Shown here: positions 26,758-35,497 of the stretch, one piece after another | Layout of the letters: each line of letters opens with the position of its first letter | Position numbering within the stretch: position 1 is the stretch's first letter | NCBI RefSeq assembly: GCF_000482705.1 | Contig: NZ_AXWO01000013.1 | Location: 1-64,000, forward strand | DNA length: 64,000 nucleotides | From: Glycomyces arizonensis DSM 44726 | Lineage (GTDB): Bacteria > Actinomycetota > Actinomycetes > Mycobacteriales > Micromonosporaceae | Direction: 5' to 3' | Made by a program: the position numbers and the translations under genes | Notes under the pieces: generated by a model | The model's input: only the letters and a program-made list of their open reading frames with translations | Databases searched by the model: none | Told to the model about the DNA's origin: nothing

Positions 26758-28263
26758 TCAGTCCTCGCCGGTCTCCCCGAGCCAGCGCGCCAGGCGTCCC
26801 GCCCGCGCCAGGGCCGTCAGGCGCCGCTCGGTGGCCTCGCGCAGATCCGGATAGGTGACCACGATGAGCTGGTCGCCCGAGCGCAGCCGCTCGCCGTGCG
26901 CGGGCACGAACAGCCGGTTCGCGCGCACCACGCTCGCCACGGCGCTGCCCTCCGGCAGCCGCAGCTCGAACAGGCGCAGCCCCGCCAGGCCCGAGCGCCT
27001 GGGGATGGTGATGGTCAAGACCTCGGCGTCGACGGCGTCCAGCGGCGCGGTCTCGATGTCGACCTCCTGGACGAGCCCCGGCTGCGAGAGCCGGAGCCGC
27101 TTGGCCATCCACGGCAGCGTCGGCCCCTGGAGGAGCGTGAACGCCAGCACCAGGATGAACACGATCTCCCACAGCGCCTGCGCGCCCGGCAGCCGCTCGG
27201 AGTGCGGGATGGTGGCCAGGACGATCGGCACCGCCCCCCGCAGCCCCGCCCACGCGATCAGCGCCTGCTCCCTGATCGAGAACCTGAACGGCAGCAGGCA
27301 CAGCACCACCGACAGCGGCCGCGCCACCAGCGTCAGCACCGCCCCGAGGATGAGCGCCGGGACGACCGCGTCCAGCAGCGTCGCCGGGCTCGCCAGCATG
27401 CCCAGCATGACGAACATGCCCAGCTGCGCCATCCAGCCCAGGCCGGTCGCGAACGACTGCGTCGCCGCCCGGTGCGGCAGCCGCGAATTGCCCAGGACGA
27501 GCGCCGCCAGGTACGCGGCGATGAAGCCCGAGGCGTGCAGCGCCCCCGAGGCCGCGAACGCCGCCATGCCGAGGCTGAACACGGCGAGCGGGTACAGCCC
27601 GGACACCGGCAGCGCCAGCCGCCGCAGCAGCCACGCGCCGCCGAAGCCGATCACCAGCCCGATCGCCGCGCCCGCCGCCAGCTCCCAGACCAGCGTCACG
27701 ACCAAATCGCCCGCGCTCGGTATGCCCGCCGCCGAGGAGAACGCCAGCACCAGGATCACCGCCGGGGCGTCATTGAACCCCGACTCGGCCTCCAGCGTGC
27801 CGCTCAGCCGCCTCGGCAGGCCCACGTTGCGCAGCTCGGAGAACACCGCCGCCGCGTCGGTCGAGGCCACCACCGCGCCGAAGACCAGCGCCGCCTGCCA
27901 CGCGAAGCCGAGCAGGTAGTGCGCGCCCGCGGCCACCACGGCGACGGTGATGAACACCCCGAACGTCGCCAGCAGGCTCGCCGGGGCCAACTGCCCCGAG
28001 ATCGCCTTCCACCGCGTCGACAGGCCGCCCTCGATGAGGATGAGCGCCAGCGCGAACGTGCCGATGACCTGCGCCAGCCCGAAGTCCCCGAAGGCGATCC
28101 CCAGCCCGTCCTCGCCGAGGGCCATGCCCGCGCCGAGGAACACCAGCAGCGCGGGCAGCCCGAGCCGGTGGGTGGCCCGGATGGCCGCGATGGAGACGAG
28201 CACGGTGACGCAGCCGATGAGCAGCACGAGATACAGCTGAGGCGACGTCACACTTCGCAGCAT
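26758..28263 (-). CDS. Potassium/proton antiporter, NhaP2/CvrA type
   Basis: A 501-aa CPA1/CPA2-like cation:proton antiporter with about 12-13 helices (STDAAAVFSELR and LRGAVPIVLATIPH are the conserved transport motifs) and a C-terminal TrkA-C-like domain from about residue 400 (ITIPRRSGLAGLRLFELRLP, SGDQLIVVTYP) that probably senses nucleotides. The ATG at 28263 has a GGAG eight bases upstream. It faces away from the HIT gene, across a 272-bp region containing a long palindrome. Confidence 0.9.
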   Translation of the reverse strand: MLRSVTSPQLYLVLLIGCVTVLVSIAAIRATHRLGLPALLVFLGAGMALGEDGLGIAFGDFGLAQVIGTFALALILIEGGLSTRWKAISGQLAPASLLATFGVFITVAVVAAGAHYLLGFAWQAALVFGAVVASTDAAAVFSELRNVGLPRRLSGTLEAESGFNDAPAVILVLAFSSAAGIPSAGDLVVTLVWELAAGAAIGLVIGFGGAWLLRRLALPVSGLYPLAVFSLGMAAFAASGALHASGFIAAYLAALVLGNSRLPHRAATQSFATGLGWMAQLGMFVMLGMLASPATLLDAVVPALILGAVLTLVARPLSVVLCLLPFRFSIREQALIAWAGLRGAVPIVLATIPHSERLPGAQALWEIVFILVLAFTLLQGPTLPWMAKRLRLSQPGLVQEVDIETAPLDAVDAEVLTITIPRRSGLAGLRLFELRLPEGSAVASVVRANRLFVPAHGERLRSGDQLIVVTYPDLREATERRLTALARAGRLARWLGETGED

Positions 28264-28353
28264 ATCCGGGTCTCCAGGGCCGAAACCGGATAGTTTGGCG
28301 CCGCAGGCCCCACCCGTCCCGCGCCCGCCTGGTCGACGCCGCGGCACCGGTAG

Positions 28354-28526
28354 CTCAGATGAGTGCTCGCCGATTGCGCAGGAGCGTTGCCCGGTCTATT
28401 TTCCCGCTCCCTTCGTTGTCGAATGCCCGTTTACAACTTTCGGTAGGCGGACATTCGGCCGCCTCGGGAGCGGAAAAATATCCTCGGGCACTGCGGACCT
28501 CCGCAATCGGCGAGCACTCATCTAAG
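28354..28526. repeat. Long imperfect palindrome, MITE-like
   Basis: The outer arms form a 22-bp perfect inverted repeat (28357-28378 with 28502-28523), extended to about 29 bp with two mismatches. Inner arms also pair: TATTTT[C/T]CCGCTCCC near 28397 with its complement near 28467, and GAATG[C/T]CCG with its complement at the centre. Most of the 170 bp can therefore fold on itself. The right arm abuts the HIT gene's -10 box. No clear target-site duplication or transposase is seen. It may be a non-autonomous mobile element or a structured regulatory region. Confidence 0.75.
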
Positions 28527-28528
28527 AT
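28523..28528 (+). promoter_or_regulatory. -10 element of the HIT gene
   Basis: TAAGAT lies seven bases before the GTG start, consistent with a leaderless message. It overlaps the outer edge of the palindrome's right arm. No convincing -35 box is present. Confidence 0.5.
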
Positions 28529-28535
28529 CGTCTCC

Positions 28536-29081
28536 GTGAGCCAAGTTGCACCCGAAGGCGCCGGAGTCCCCGACGAGTACGAGCGACTGTGGACGCCCCA
28601 TCGGATGGCCTACATCAAAGGCGAGGGCAAGCCGACCGGCGACGACGCCGACATCGAGGGGTGCCCGTTCTGCGAGATCCCCAAGTTCGGCGACGCCGAA
28701 GGGCTCATCGTCACCCGGGGCCGCACCATGTACGTCGTCATGAACAAGTTCCCCTACAACTCCGGGCACCTCATGGTGGTGCCGCTGCGGCACGTCCCCG
28801 ACTACACCGACCTCGACACCGACGAGGTGGCCGAGATGGGCGCGCTCACCCAGGAGGCGATGCGCACCATCCGCGCCGCCATGGGCGCCCACGGGTTCAA
28901 CATCGGCATGAACCAGGGCCAGGTCGCCGGCGCGGGCATCGCCGGGCACCTGCACCAGCACATCGTGCCCCGCTGGGGCGGCGACGCGAACTTCATGCCC
29001 ATCATCGGCCGCACCAAGACCCTCCCGCAGCTGCTGGGCGACACCCGCGCCGAGCTGGCGGCCGCCTGGGGGCGCTCGTAG
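28536..29081 (+). CDS. HIT-domain nucleotide phosphohydrolase/phosphorylase
   Basis: A 181-aa histidine-triad protein with GHLHQHIVPRWGGD as the HxHxHxx catalytic motif, plus the Cys pair in CPFCEIP. It matches the actinobacterial Ap4A phosphorylase/hydrolase-like protein (the Rv2613c type) encoded between thrS and pgsA, and probably degrades diadenosine polyphosphates. GTG 28536 is chosen because the frame upstream runs through the palindrome. Confidence 0.9.
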   Translation: MSQVAPEGAGVPDEYERLWTPHRMAYIKGEGKPTGDDADIEGCPFCEIPKFGDAEGLIVTRGRTMYVVMNKFPYNSGHLMVVPLRHVPDYTDLDTDEVAEMGALTQEAMRTIRAAMGAHGFNIGMNQGQVAGAGIAGHLHQHIVPRWGGDANFMPIIGRTKTLPQLLGDTRAELAAAWGRS

Positions 29082-29201
29082 CCAGGCGGGCACTATAGAG
29101 TCAAGGCGCACCCACCACCGGCCCAATGCCCGAACACCCGACGGGCGGCGCCGGCCACGGCGAAGCTTGCGAGCCGTCAATGAGTACGGAATCAGGAGAC
29201 C

Positions 29202-29831
29202 ATGGCGAAGTTCCTTCGGACCTCTGGACGCGCGGGACTGCGGCGCTACATCGACGCCGCGGCGAAGGTCCTCATCCGCATCGGCGTGTCCGCCAACGCC
29301 GTCACCGTCACCGGCACCGCCGTCATCGCGGCCGCCTCGGTCTTCCTGCTGTCCCAGGGGCACCTGCTGGCCGGCCTGATCGTGGTCACGCTCATCGCCT
29401 TCACCGACCTGATCGACGGCGCGATCGCCCGCGTCAAGGGCACCACGAGCCGCTTCGGCGCCCTGCTCGACTCCACCTGCGACCGGCTCGCCGACGGCGC
29501 TATCCTGGCCGGCCTGGCCTACTGGCTGCTCGCCGAGGAGCGCTTCTTCGCCTGCGCGATGACGCTGCTGGCGCTCATCGCCTCGCAGGTCGTCTCCTAC
29601 GTCAAGGCCCGCTGCGAGAGCCTCGGCGCCGAGTGCAATGTCGGCGTCGCCGAGCGGCCCGAACGCCTCATCCTCTCCGGAGTGGCCGTCCTGGCCGAGG
29701 TCGTCGGCGTCCCGTTCGCGATGGAGGTCGGCATGGCCCTGCTGGCACTGCTGTCGACGATCACGGTCGTCCAGCGCCTCGTCCACGCCCGAACCGTCCT
29801 GGAGGCCGTCGAGGAGCGCGTCGATGCGTGA
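29202..29831 (+). CDS. pgsA: Phosphatidylinositol phosphate synthase (CDP-alcohol phosphotransferase)
   Basis: A 209-aa integral membrane enzyme. The CDP-alcohol motif D-x2-D-G-x2-A-R-x8-G-x3-D-x3-D is visible as DLIDGAIARV followed by FGALLDSTCDRLADG. In actinobacteria this gene position encodes the enzyme joining CDP-diacylglycerol with inositol 1-phosphate. About five to six helices are predicted. It overlaps the acyltransferase gene by 8 bp and begins the PIM operon. Confidence 0.92.
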   Translation: MAKFLRTSGRAGLRRYIDAAAKVLIRIGVSANAVTVTGTAVIAAASVFLLSQGHLLAGLIVVTLIAFTDLIDGAIARVKGTTSRFGALLDSTCDRLADGAILAGLAYWLLAEERFFACAMTLLALIASQVVSYVKARCESLGAECNVGVAERPERLILSGVAVLAEVVGVPFAMEVGMALLALLSTITVVQRLVHARTVLEAVEERVDA

Positions 29832-30714
29832 GAAGCTCACCGAATGGGGCTACCTGGCCGCCTGGCGGGGCGTCCGCCTCATGCCCGAGCGGTCCGCCGC
29901 GGCCACCTTCCGCCGCTTCGCCGACCGCGCCTGGTCCAAAAACGGCCGCGCCGTCCAGCAGCTGCGCCGCAACCTCGCCCGCGTCATCGACGGTGAGCCG
30001 AGCGACGAACTGGTGCGCGACGCCCTGCGCTCGTACGCCCGGTACTGGATGGAGGCGTTCCGGCTCCCCTCGATGAGCCGCGAGGCCCTGGGCCGCAGCT
30101 TCGAGATGCACGGCTACGAGCCGGTCGCCGAACGCGCCGCCGAGGGCAAGGGCAGCGTCGTCGCCCTGCCGCACTCGGGCAACTGGGACTTCGCCGGGGC
30201 CTGGGTGCCCCAGATCGCCGGCAACCCCCTCACCACCGTCGCCGAGCGCCTCAAACCCGAAGGCGTCTTCCGCCGCTTCGTCGCCTACCGCGAGTCGCTG
30301 GGCATGACGATCGTCCCCGCCTCCGGAGGCGACCGCAACCCGCAGGCGATCCTCGGCGAAGCGCTCGACGCCGGGCACGTCGTCGCCCTCGTCGCCGACC
30401 GCGACCTGGGCCGCAGCGGCGTCGAGGTGAAGTTCTTCGGCGAGGCCACCACGTTCCCCTCGGGACCGGCGCTCCTGGCCATCCGCAACAACGTCCCGCT
30501 CTACACCGCGCACATCCACTACGAGGCCGACCGGGCCGTCTGCCACATCACCGGGCCGGTCGACACCGGCACCGGCCGCCTGCGCGAACGCGTCGCCTCC
30601 ACCACCCAGGCCATGGCCGACGCCTTCGCCGAGGGCATCGGGGACCACCCGGCCGACTGGCACATGCTCCAGCGGTTCTGGGCCGCCGACTTCGCACCCG
30701 CCGCGGAGTCCTGA
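29824..30714 (+). CDS. patA: PIM acyltransferase (PatA-like)
   Basis: A 296-aa lysophospholipid acyltransferase-family enzyme. The HX4D motif is HSGNWD near residue 119, and the later FPSGPALLAIRNNVPL block is family-typical. By homology and position between pgsA and pimA it should acylate phosphatidylinositol mono- or dimannoside at the inner membrane face. ATG 29824 overlaps the pgsA 3' end, and its TGA overlaps the pimA ATG. Confidence 0.92.
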   Translation: MREKLTEWGYLAAWRGVRLMPERSAAATFRRFADRAWSKNGRAVQQLRRNLARVIDGEPSDELVRDALRSYARYWMEAFRLPSMSREALGRSFEMHGYEPVAERAAEGKGSVVALPHSGNWDFAGAWVPQIAGNPLTTVAERLKPEGVFRRFVAYRESLGMTIVPASGGDRNPQAILGEALDAGHVVALVADRDLGRSGVEVKFFGEATTFPSGPALLAIRNNVPLYTAHIHYEADRAVCHITGPVDTGTGRLRERVASTTQAMADAFAEGIGDHPADWHMLQRFWAADFAPAAES

Positions 30715-31838
30715 TGGGGGCCCTGCGGATCGGGATCGTGAGCCCGTACTCCTTCGACGTGGCCGGCGGCGTCCAGTTCCACATCCGCGACCTCGCCGAC
30801 ACCCTCATCGACGCCGGGCACGAGGTGTCCGTCCTCGCCCCGGCCACCGACACCACCGACCTGCCCGACTACGTCGTCTCCGGCGGCAAGGCCGTCGCCG
30901 TCCCCTACAACGGCTCGATCGCCCGCCTCGCCTTCGGGCCGCTCTCGGCCTCGCGCGTGCGGCGCTGGTGCCTGGACGGCGACTTCGACGTCGTCCACGT
31001 CCACGAGCCGCTCACACCGAGCCTGTCGTGCCTGGCCGTGCTCACCGCCCGCTGCCCGGTCGTGGCCACCTTCCACACCGCGATCACCCGCTCGCGGATG
31101 CTCGCGGCCGGGAAGAACATGGCCCAGCTGGTCCTGGAGAACCTCTCCGCGCGCATCGCCGTCAGCCCCTACGCCCGCAAGGTCCAGGTGGAGCACCTCG
31201 GCGGCGGCGCCGTCGAGATCCCCAACGGCGTCCCGGTCGACTTCTACCGCAAGGCCCTCCCGCTCGAGTCCAAACCGGAGGGGCCCACCATCGGGTTCAT
31301 GGGCCGCTACAACGAGCCCCGCAAGGGCTTCGGGATCCTCCGCACCGCCTTCGCCCGCCTCGCCGCCGACCGGCCCGACCTGCACCTGCTCGTCGTCGGC
31401 CGCGGCGACCCCGAGGCCGCCCTCGCCGGGCTCGACCCCGAGCTCGCCGAGCGCGTCCACTTCCTCGGCGCGGTCTCCAATGAGGAGAAGGCGAGCATGC
31501 TCGCGGGCGTCGACCTCTACGTCGCCCCCAACACCGGCGGCGAGTCGTTCGGGATGATCCTCACCGAGGCCATGGCCGCCGGAACCTGCGTGCTCGCCAG
31601 CGACATCGAGGCGTTCAAGAGCGTCCTGGACGACGGCGAGGCGGGCGGCCTGTTCGCCGTCGGCGACGCCGCCGACCTCGCCGTGAAGGCCCGAGTCCTG
31701 CTCGACGACGCCGCCCTCAGGGCCGCCTACGTCGAACGCGCGAACGAGTGGGTCCGCCGCTACGACTGGCCCGAGGTCGCCGGGCGCGTCATCGAGGTCT
31801 ACCGCGCCGCCATCGAGGCGGGCGCCGAACGCCGCTGA
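30714..31838 (+). CDS. pimA: Phosphatidylinositol alpha-mannosyltransferase (PimA)
   Basis: A 374-aa GT4 (GT-B fold) enzyme that transfers mannose from GDP-mannose to phosphatidylinositol. The N-terminal GGVQFHIRDLA donor/acceptor loop, HVHEP, and the EX7E-type block SFGMILTEAMAAG are visible. It follows pgsA and patA in the usual actinobacterial order and shares a 1-base overlap with patA. The gmd enzyme upstream also uses GDP-mannose, but the two genes are not linked. Confidence 0.95.
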   Translation: MGALRIGIVSPYSFDVAGGVQFHIRDLADTLIDAGHEVSVLAPATDTTDLPDYVVSGGKAVAVPYNGSIARLAFGPLSASRVRRWCLDGDFDVVHVHEPLTPSLSCLAVLTARCPVVATFHTAITRSRMLAAGKNMAQLVLENLSARIAVSPYARKVQVEHLGGGAVEIPNGVPVDFYRKALPLESKPEGPTIGFMGRYNEPRKGFGILRTAFARLAADRPDLHLLVVGRGDPEAALAGLDPELAERVHFLGAVSNEEKASMLAGVDLYVAPNTGGESFGMILTEAMAAGTCVLASDIEAFKSVLDDGEAGGLFAVGDAADLAVKARVLLDDAALRAAYVERANEWVRRYDWPEVAGRVIEVYRAAIEAGAERR

Positions 31839-31886
31839 CCACACCGGCCTCGGCCGGGGAGGCCGGACGCGCGGGGCCCCATTACG

Positions 31887-32375
31887 ATGATCCGGGTGTG
31901 GTGGCTGGCGGTGCTCGTAGCGATCGTGGCGGCCGTCGGCGCGTACGCGACATGGACGGTCACGCGCGTCGAACGGCTGCACCGGCGCGCCCGCACCGCC
32001 GAGGCCGCGCTGCTGACCAAGCTCGACGACCGCGCCGAGACCGTCCTCAAGTTCGTCGGCCGCCCCGGCTTCGAGGAGGCCGTCGCCCTCGCCCTGTCCG
32101 TCGTCGCCGTCCCCGCCGAGACCCGCCGCCAGCGGGAGCTGCGCGAGTACGCCGAGAACGACCTGACGCGGGCCCTGCGCGAGCTCGACCGCGACCACGT
32201 CGGCGCCGACGACCTGGAGGCCGCCAACCGGCGCGTCGCCCTGGCCCGCCAGATCCACACCGACTTCGTGCGCGACGCCGTCGCCTCCCGGTCGCTCCCC
32301 ATCGCCGTGCTCATGCGCCTCCACCACCGCCTGCCCAGGCCGCAGTACTGGGACATCGAGGACCCGCTCCACTAG
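31887..32375 (+). CDS. Small single-pass membrane protein of the pimA operon
   Basis: A 162-aa protein with one N-terminal membrane helix (WWLAVLVAIVAAVGAYATW), then an Arg/Glu-rich, helical cytoplasmic body likely to form a coiled coil (RVERLHRRARTAEAALL, YAENDLTRALRELDRD). The same position beside pimA is held by a conserved membrane protein in many actinobacteria. It resembles LemA-like proteins only loosely. Function unknown. Confidence 0.8.
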   Translation: MIRVWWLAVLVAIVAAVGAYATWTVTRVERLHRRARTAEAALLTKLDDRAETVLKFVGRPGFEEAVALALSVVAVPAETRRQRELREYAENDLTRALRELDRDHVGADDLEAANRRVALARQIHTDFVRDAVASRSLPIAVLMRLHHRLPRPQYWDIEDPLH

Positions 32376-32420
32376 AACGGCCGTGCGTTCCGCCACAGCG
32401 GTGTGAGGCCCGTCGCGGCG

Positions 32421-32426
32421 TAGAAT
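32421..32426 (+). promoter_or_regulatory. -10 element of pdxS
   Basis: TAGAAT lies about 50 bp ahead of the pdxS GTG, in the 100-bp gap after the pimA unit. It matches the actinobacterial -10 consensus (TANNNT). No good -35 was seen. Confidence 0.45.
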
Positions 32427-32475
32427 CGACCAGGTCAGGCACCCCCAACGAGACCAGCAGATGGAGCCGGTGACC

Positions 32476-33381
32476 GTGTCAGAGACCCAGAAGACCGAGG
32501 CCGAGATCGGGACCGCCCGCGTCAAGCGCGGCATGGCCGACATGCTGAAGGGCGGCGTCATCATGGACGTCGTCACGCCCGAGCAGGCCAGGATCGCCGA
32601 GGACGCCGGAGCCGTGGCGGTCATGGCGCTCGAACGCGTCCCCGCCGACATCCGCGCCGAGGGCGGCGTCTCGCGCATGTCGGACCCCGACATGATCGAC
32701 GGCATCATCGACGCCGTCTCGATCCCGGTGATGGCCAAGGCCCGCATCGGCCACTTCGTCGAGGCCCAGGTCCTGGAGACCCTCGGCGTCGACTACGTGG
32801 ACGAGTCCGAGGTGCTCAGCCCCGCCGACGAGGCCAACCACATCGACAAGTGGCAGTTCACCGTGCCGTTCGTGTGCGGCGCGACCAACCTCGGCGAGGC
32901 GCTGCGGCGCATCACCGAGGGCGCGGCCATGATCCGCTCCAAGGGCGAGGCCGGGACCGGCAACGTCATCGAGGCCACCCGCCACATGCGCCAGATCCGC
33001 CAGGACATCGGCCGCCTGACCATCCTCGACGACCACGAGCTGTACGCCGCCGCCAAGGAGCTGCGCGCCCCCTACGAGCTGGTCGCCGAGGTCGCCAGGC
33101 TCGGCAGGCTCCCGGTGGTGCTGTTCACCGCCGGCGGCATCGCCACCCCCGCCGACGCGGCCATGATGATGCAGCTCGGCGCCGAGGGCGTCTTCGTCGG
33201 CTCGGGCATCTTCAAGTCCGGCGACCCGGCCAAGCGGGCCGCCGCGATCGTCAAGGCCACCGCCTTCCACGACGACCCGAAGGTCATCGCCGAGGTCTCC
33301 CGCGGCCTGGGCGAGGCCATGGTCGGCATCAACGTCGACACGCTCCCGGCGGACCAGAGGCTCGCCTCCCGCGGCTGGTAG
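32476..33381 (+). CDS. pdxS: Pyridoxal 5'-phosphate synthase subunit PdxS
   Basis: A 301-aa TIM-barrel protein that condenses ribose 5-phosphate, glyceraldehyde 3-phosphate and ammonia to [19 protein letters not shown] start, [18 protein letters not shown], the catalytic Lys in MAKARIGH, and FVGSGIFKS are the family markers. GTG 32476 is preferred over ATG 32461, because GGAG at 32463-32466 is then 9 bases upstream. Ammonia comes from PdxT, encoded about 2.1 kb downstream after unrelated genes. Confidence 0.95.
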   Translation: MSETQKTEAEIGTARVKRGMADMLKGGVIMDVVTPEQARIAEDAGAVAVMALERVPADIRAEGGVSRMSDPDMIDGIIDAVSIPVMAKARIGHFVEAQVLETLGVDYVDESEVLSPADEANHIDKWQFTVPFVCGATNLGEALRRITEGAAMIRSKGEAGTGNVIEATRHMRQIRQDIGRLTILDDHELYAAAKELRAPYELVAEVARLGRLPVVLFTAGGIATPADAAMMMQLGAEGVFVGSGIFKSGDPAKRAAAIVKATAFHDDPKVIAEVSRGLGEAMVGINVDTLPADQRLASRGW

Positions 33382-33397
33382 CCGCGCGGACGCACCG

Positions 33398-33424
33398 CGG
33401 GTCCCGGCCGCGGGCCGGGGCCCG
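33398..33424. terminator. Terminator hairpin after pdxS
   Basis: A 12-bp GC stem with one G-T wobble and a 3-nt loop lies between pdxS and the convergent inhibitor gene. Confidence 0.65.
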
Positions 33425-33429
33425 TCGCG

Positions 33430-33852
33430 CTACCGCGGCGCGAGGTCGAACAGCAGGCCGCCGGTGTAGTCCACGGCGGTGCAGTAGTTCCCGAACTGGC
33501 CCTGGTAGGAGTGGAAGTCGTCGTTCCATATCCCGTGCGCCCGGACCGACACCGGCCGGTAGTCCATGGTGCACATGCCGCCCGATGACGTCAGCGCCGC
33601 GATCTCGCCGTTGACCTCGGCGAGCTGGGCGCAGACCTCGGCGCCGTGCGGATGGGTGCCGCCGCCCGGGCACACCAGCACCGCGTGGCGCTCGGTGCCG
33701 TCGGGGAGCTCGACCTCCACGTAGTAGGCCGACCCGCCTTGCTGCGGCTCGGCCGGTTGATTCGCCTGCGCCCCGGCGGCTCCGGCGGTGACGAGCACGG
33801 TGAGCGCCGCCGGGCCGAGGACCGCGAGGGCGCGTGAGAGCTTCTTGACCAT
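33430..33852 (-). CDS. Secreted subtilisin-inhibitor-family (SSI) protein
   Basis: A 140-aa secreted protein. A signal peptide (KKLSRALAVLGPAALTVLVTAGAAGAQA) precedes a compact domain with the SSI hallmarks: LVCPGGGTHPHGAEVCAQL, GGMCTMDYRPVSV, then a Cys-containing FGNYC near the end, giving the two expected disulfides. In SSI the reactive loop follows the third Cys, here C-T-M-D-Y. The P1 site appears to be the Met/Asp region, suggesting a subtilisin-like protease as target. Likely controls extracellular protease activity. Confidence 0.88.
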   Translation of the reverse strand: MVKKLSRALAVLGPAALTVLVTAGAAGAQANQPAEPQQGGSAYYVEVELPDGTERHAVLVCPGGGTHPHGAEVCAQLAEVNGEIAALTSSGGMCTMDYRPVSVRAHGIWNDDFHSYQGQFGNYCTAVDYTGGLLFDLAPR

Positions 33853-33929
33853 CCCGCGATCCTAAGTGCGCAAGCTTCGCAAAACACCATCGACACACCC
33901 GAATCGGTCGCCCGGCCTAGTCTGGGGGC

Positions 33930-34220
33930 ATGAACGCAGACGACCTCGACCAGCTCCCCACCGCCGAACTCCAGCAGCGGGCGTTCGCCCTGGCCCGCCA
34001 CCGGCACGACTGGGGCTTCTTCATCGACCTGTTCCGCCACACCCCGGCCGCGGCCCAAGCCGACAACCTCGACCCCGACGTCGCCGAGATCGGCGTCGCC
34101 ATCGACGACCTCGTCGCGATGTGGCGCCAGATGACCGAAGGCGAATGGGGCGAGGCCGAACCGCTGGCGCGCGCCCGGTTCGTCGACTACCTCCGCGAGG
34201 GAGAGGACACCGTCGACTGA
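33930..34220 (+). CDS. Small conserved-type hypothetical protein
   Basis: A 96-aa acidic, all-helical protein (AELQQRAFALARHRHDWGFFIDLFRH, then IDDLVAMWRQMTEGEWGEAEPLARARFVDYL). No transmembrane helix, signal peptide or known domain was seen. ATG 33930 is the only sensible start. Function unknown. Convergent with the membrane protein that ends at 34225. Confidence 0.65.
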   Translation: MNADDLDQLPTAELQQRAFALARHRHDWGFFIDLFRHTPAAAQADNLDPDVAEIGVAIDDLVAMWRQMTEGEWGEAEPLARARFVDYLREGEDTVD

Positions 34221-34224
34221 CGGC

Positions 34225-34806
34225 CTACAGTGCGGCCGGTCCCGAGCGCGTCGACTCCGTCATCCAATGCTTGACGTCGCCGGAGAACAGCCACCACACC
34301 GCCAGGATCGACGCGAACACCCACAGCATGAGCAGCAGGAACAGTCCGCCGCTCTGGAGCGTGGAGAGCATCCCCAGCAGCAGCAGGACGATCGAGGCGG
34401 TGATCGCCAGGCGGCGCACGACCTTCAGCCGCGTCTTGAGCCGGATCGCGCACAGCGCCGACAGGATCGCCGCGAGGATCAAGAGCGCCGCGATCGCGAT
34501 CGTCGTGCTCAGGTACGTCGTCCCGTGGAAGTAATCGGCGTCGCCGCGCGCGAGCGACTCGGCGTCGGCCTGCGTCGCGCCGCCGTCCAGGTACAGGTCC
34601 GTGCGGGCCTCCACCAGCTCGTCGCGGCTCGCCTGGCGGAACGCCATCAGGTTGACGACGAGCAGGTTCCCGGCCAGCACGGCGAACACCGTCTGGACCC
34701 ACAGCGCGATCCGCAACCGGCCGAGCTTCTTCGGCGGCCCCTCGTCCTCCTCGTCGACGCTGTCGGGGACGGGGGAGGAGGGACCGAAGTTCGGTTGCGG
34801 GAGCAT
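34225..34806 (-). CDS. Four-helix membrane protein of unknown function
   Basis: A 193-aa protein with a proline/acidic cytoplasmic N-terminus and four predicted helices: WVQTVFAVLAGNLLVVNLMA, STTIAIAALLILAAILSALC, LAITASIVLLLLGMLSTL and LLLMLWVFASILAVWWLF. A roughly 45-residue polar loop lies between helices 1 and 2. No family recognised. It forms a pair with the next upstream four-helix gene. Confidence 0.75.
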   Translation of the reverse strand: MLPQPNFGPSSPVPDSVDEEDEGPPKKLGRLRIALWVQTVFAVLAGNLLVVNLMAFRQASRDELVEARTDLYLDGGATQADAESLARGDADYFHGTTYLSTTIAIAALLILAAILSALCAIRLKTRLKVVRRLAITASIVLLLLGMLSTLQSGGLFLLLMLWVFASILAVWWLFSGDVKHWMTESTRSGPAAL

Positions 34807-34828
34807 TGGCGTCAGCCTTCCGGGGCGG

Positions 34829-35239
34829 TCAGTGGTTGAACCAGCGGCGGGCGAACCGCTCGGTCAACGTTCCGATGATGATGATTGGAACGATAGCCAA
34901 TCCGATGCACAGCGCCCAGTACAGACCGCCGGTGACCATGAGCCACGCCAGGCCGGCCAGGCTCAGGACCTGGCTGATGAGGATCAGGATCCACAGGACG
35001 CGCCACTGGGTGCGCAGCAGCAGCACGGCCAGGACCAGCCACACCGCGAGGGCGCCGAGGCCCACCGCGCCGCGGTAGACGTCGTCCTTCGCGGCCGAGG
35101 GGACGAAGTCGCGGGCGGTGTGGTGGAGCAGCACGATCAGGCCGCCGGTGGCGACGCTGATCGCCGCCTGGAACCACATGGCGTTGCGTCCGGCCCGGAC
35201 CGAACGGGGCATAGGGTTGCGCTTCACTATCTCAGGCAT
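34829..35239 (-). CDS. Small four-helix membrane protein
   Basis: A 136-aa protein with four predicted helices and a positively charged N-terminus. It lies 22 bp upstream of the other four-helix gene on the same strand, so both are probably one transcript. It lacks recognisable motifs. The divergent neighbour pdxT starts 258 bp away. Confidence 0.72.
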   Translation of the reverse strand: MPEIVKRNPMPRSVRAGRNAMWFQAAISVATGGLIVLLHHTARDFVPSAAKDDVYRGAVGLGALAVWLVLAVLLLRTQWRVLWILILISQVLSLAGLAWLMVTGGLYWALCIGLAIVPIIIIGTLTERFARRWFNH

Positions 35240-35497
35240 GGTCCTCTTGCTCCTAGGGGTGCGGCACGTTCGCCCGCAGAGCCTAACGGATCACACCCAG
35301 TGACCCGAATTCGCCCACCTCGGCGACACCGGGACGCCACCGCCGGACCCGGCCCTGTCACAGCGCCGATTGCCCAGGTAGGCAGTCGAGGCCGCTCGAA
35401 TTACCCTTGAATCGCCCGCCGAACGCGACCCGCCCGACCGGGGCGCGGCCCGCCGCGCGGGCCGATCCACCGCATTCCCCGCCGAGAAGGAGTCCCG

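Noticed and set aside
28349-28362. ggtagctcag-like tRNA D-arm sequence
   Set aside because: No acceptor stem, anticodon arm or T-arm could be built around it. It is part of the palindrome's left arm.
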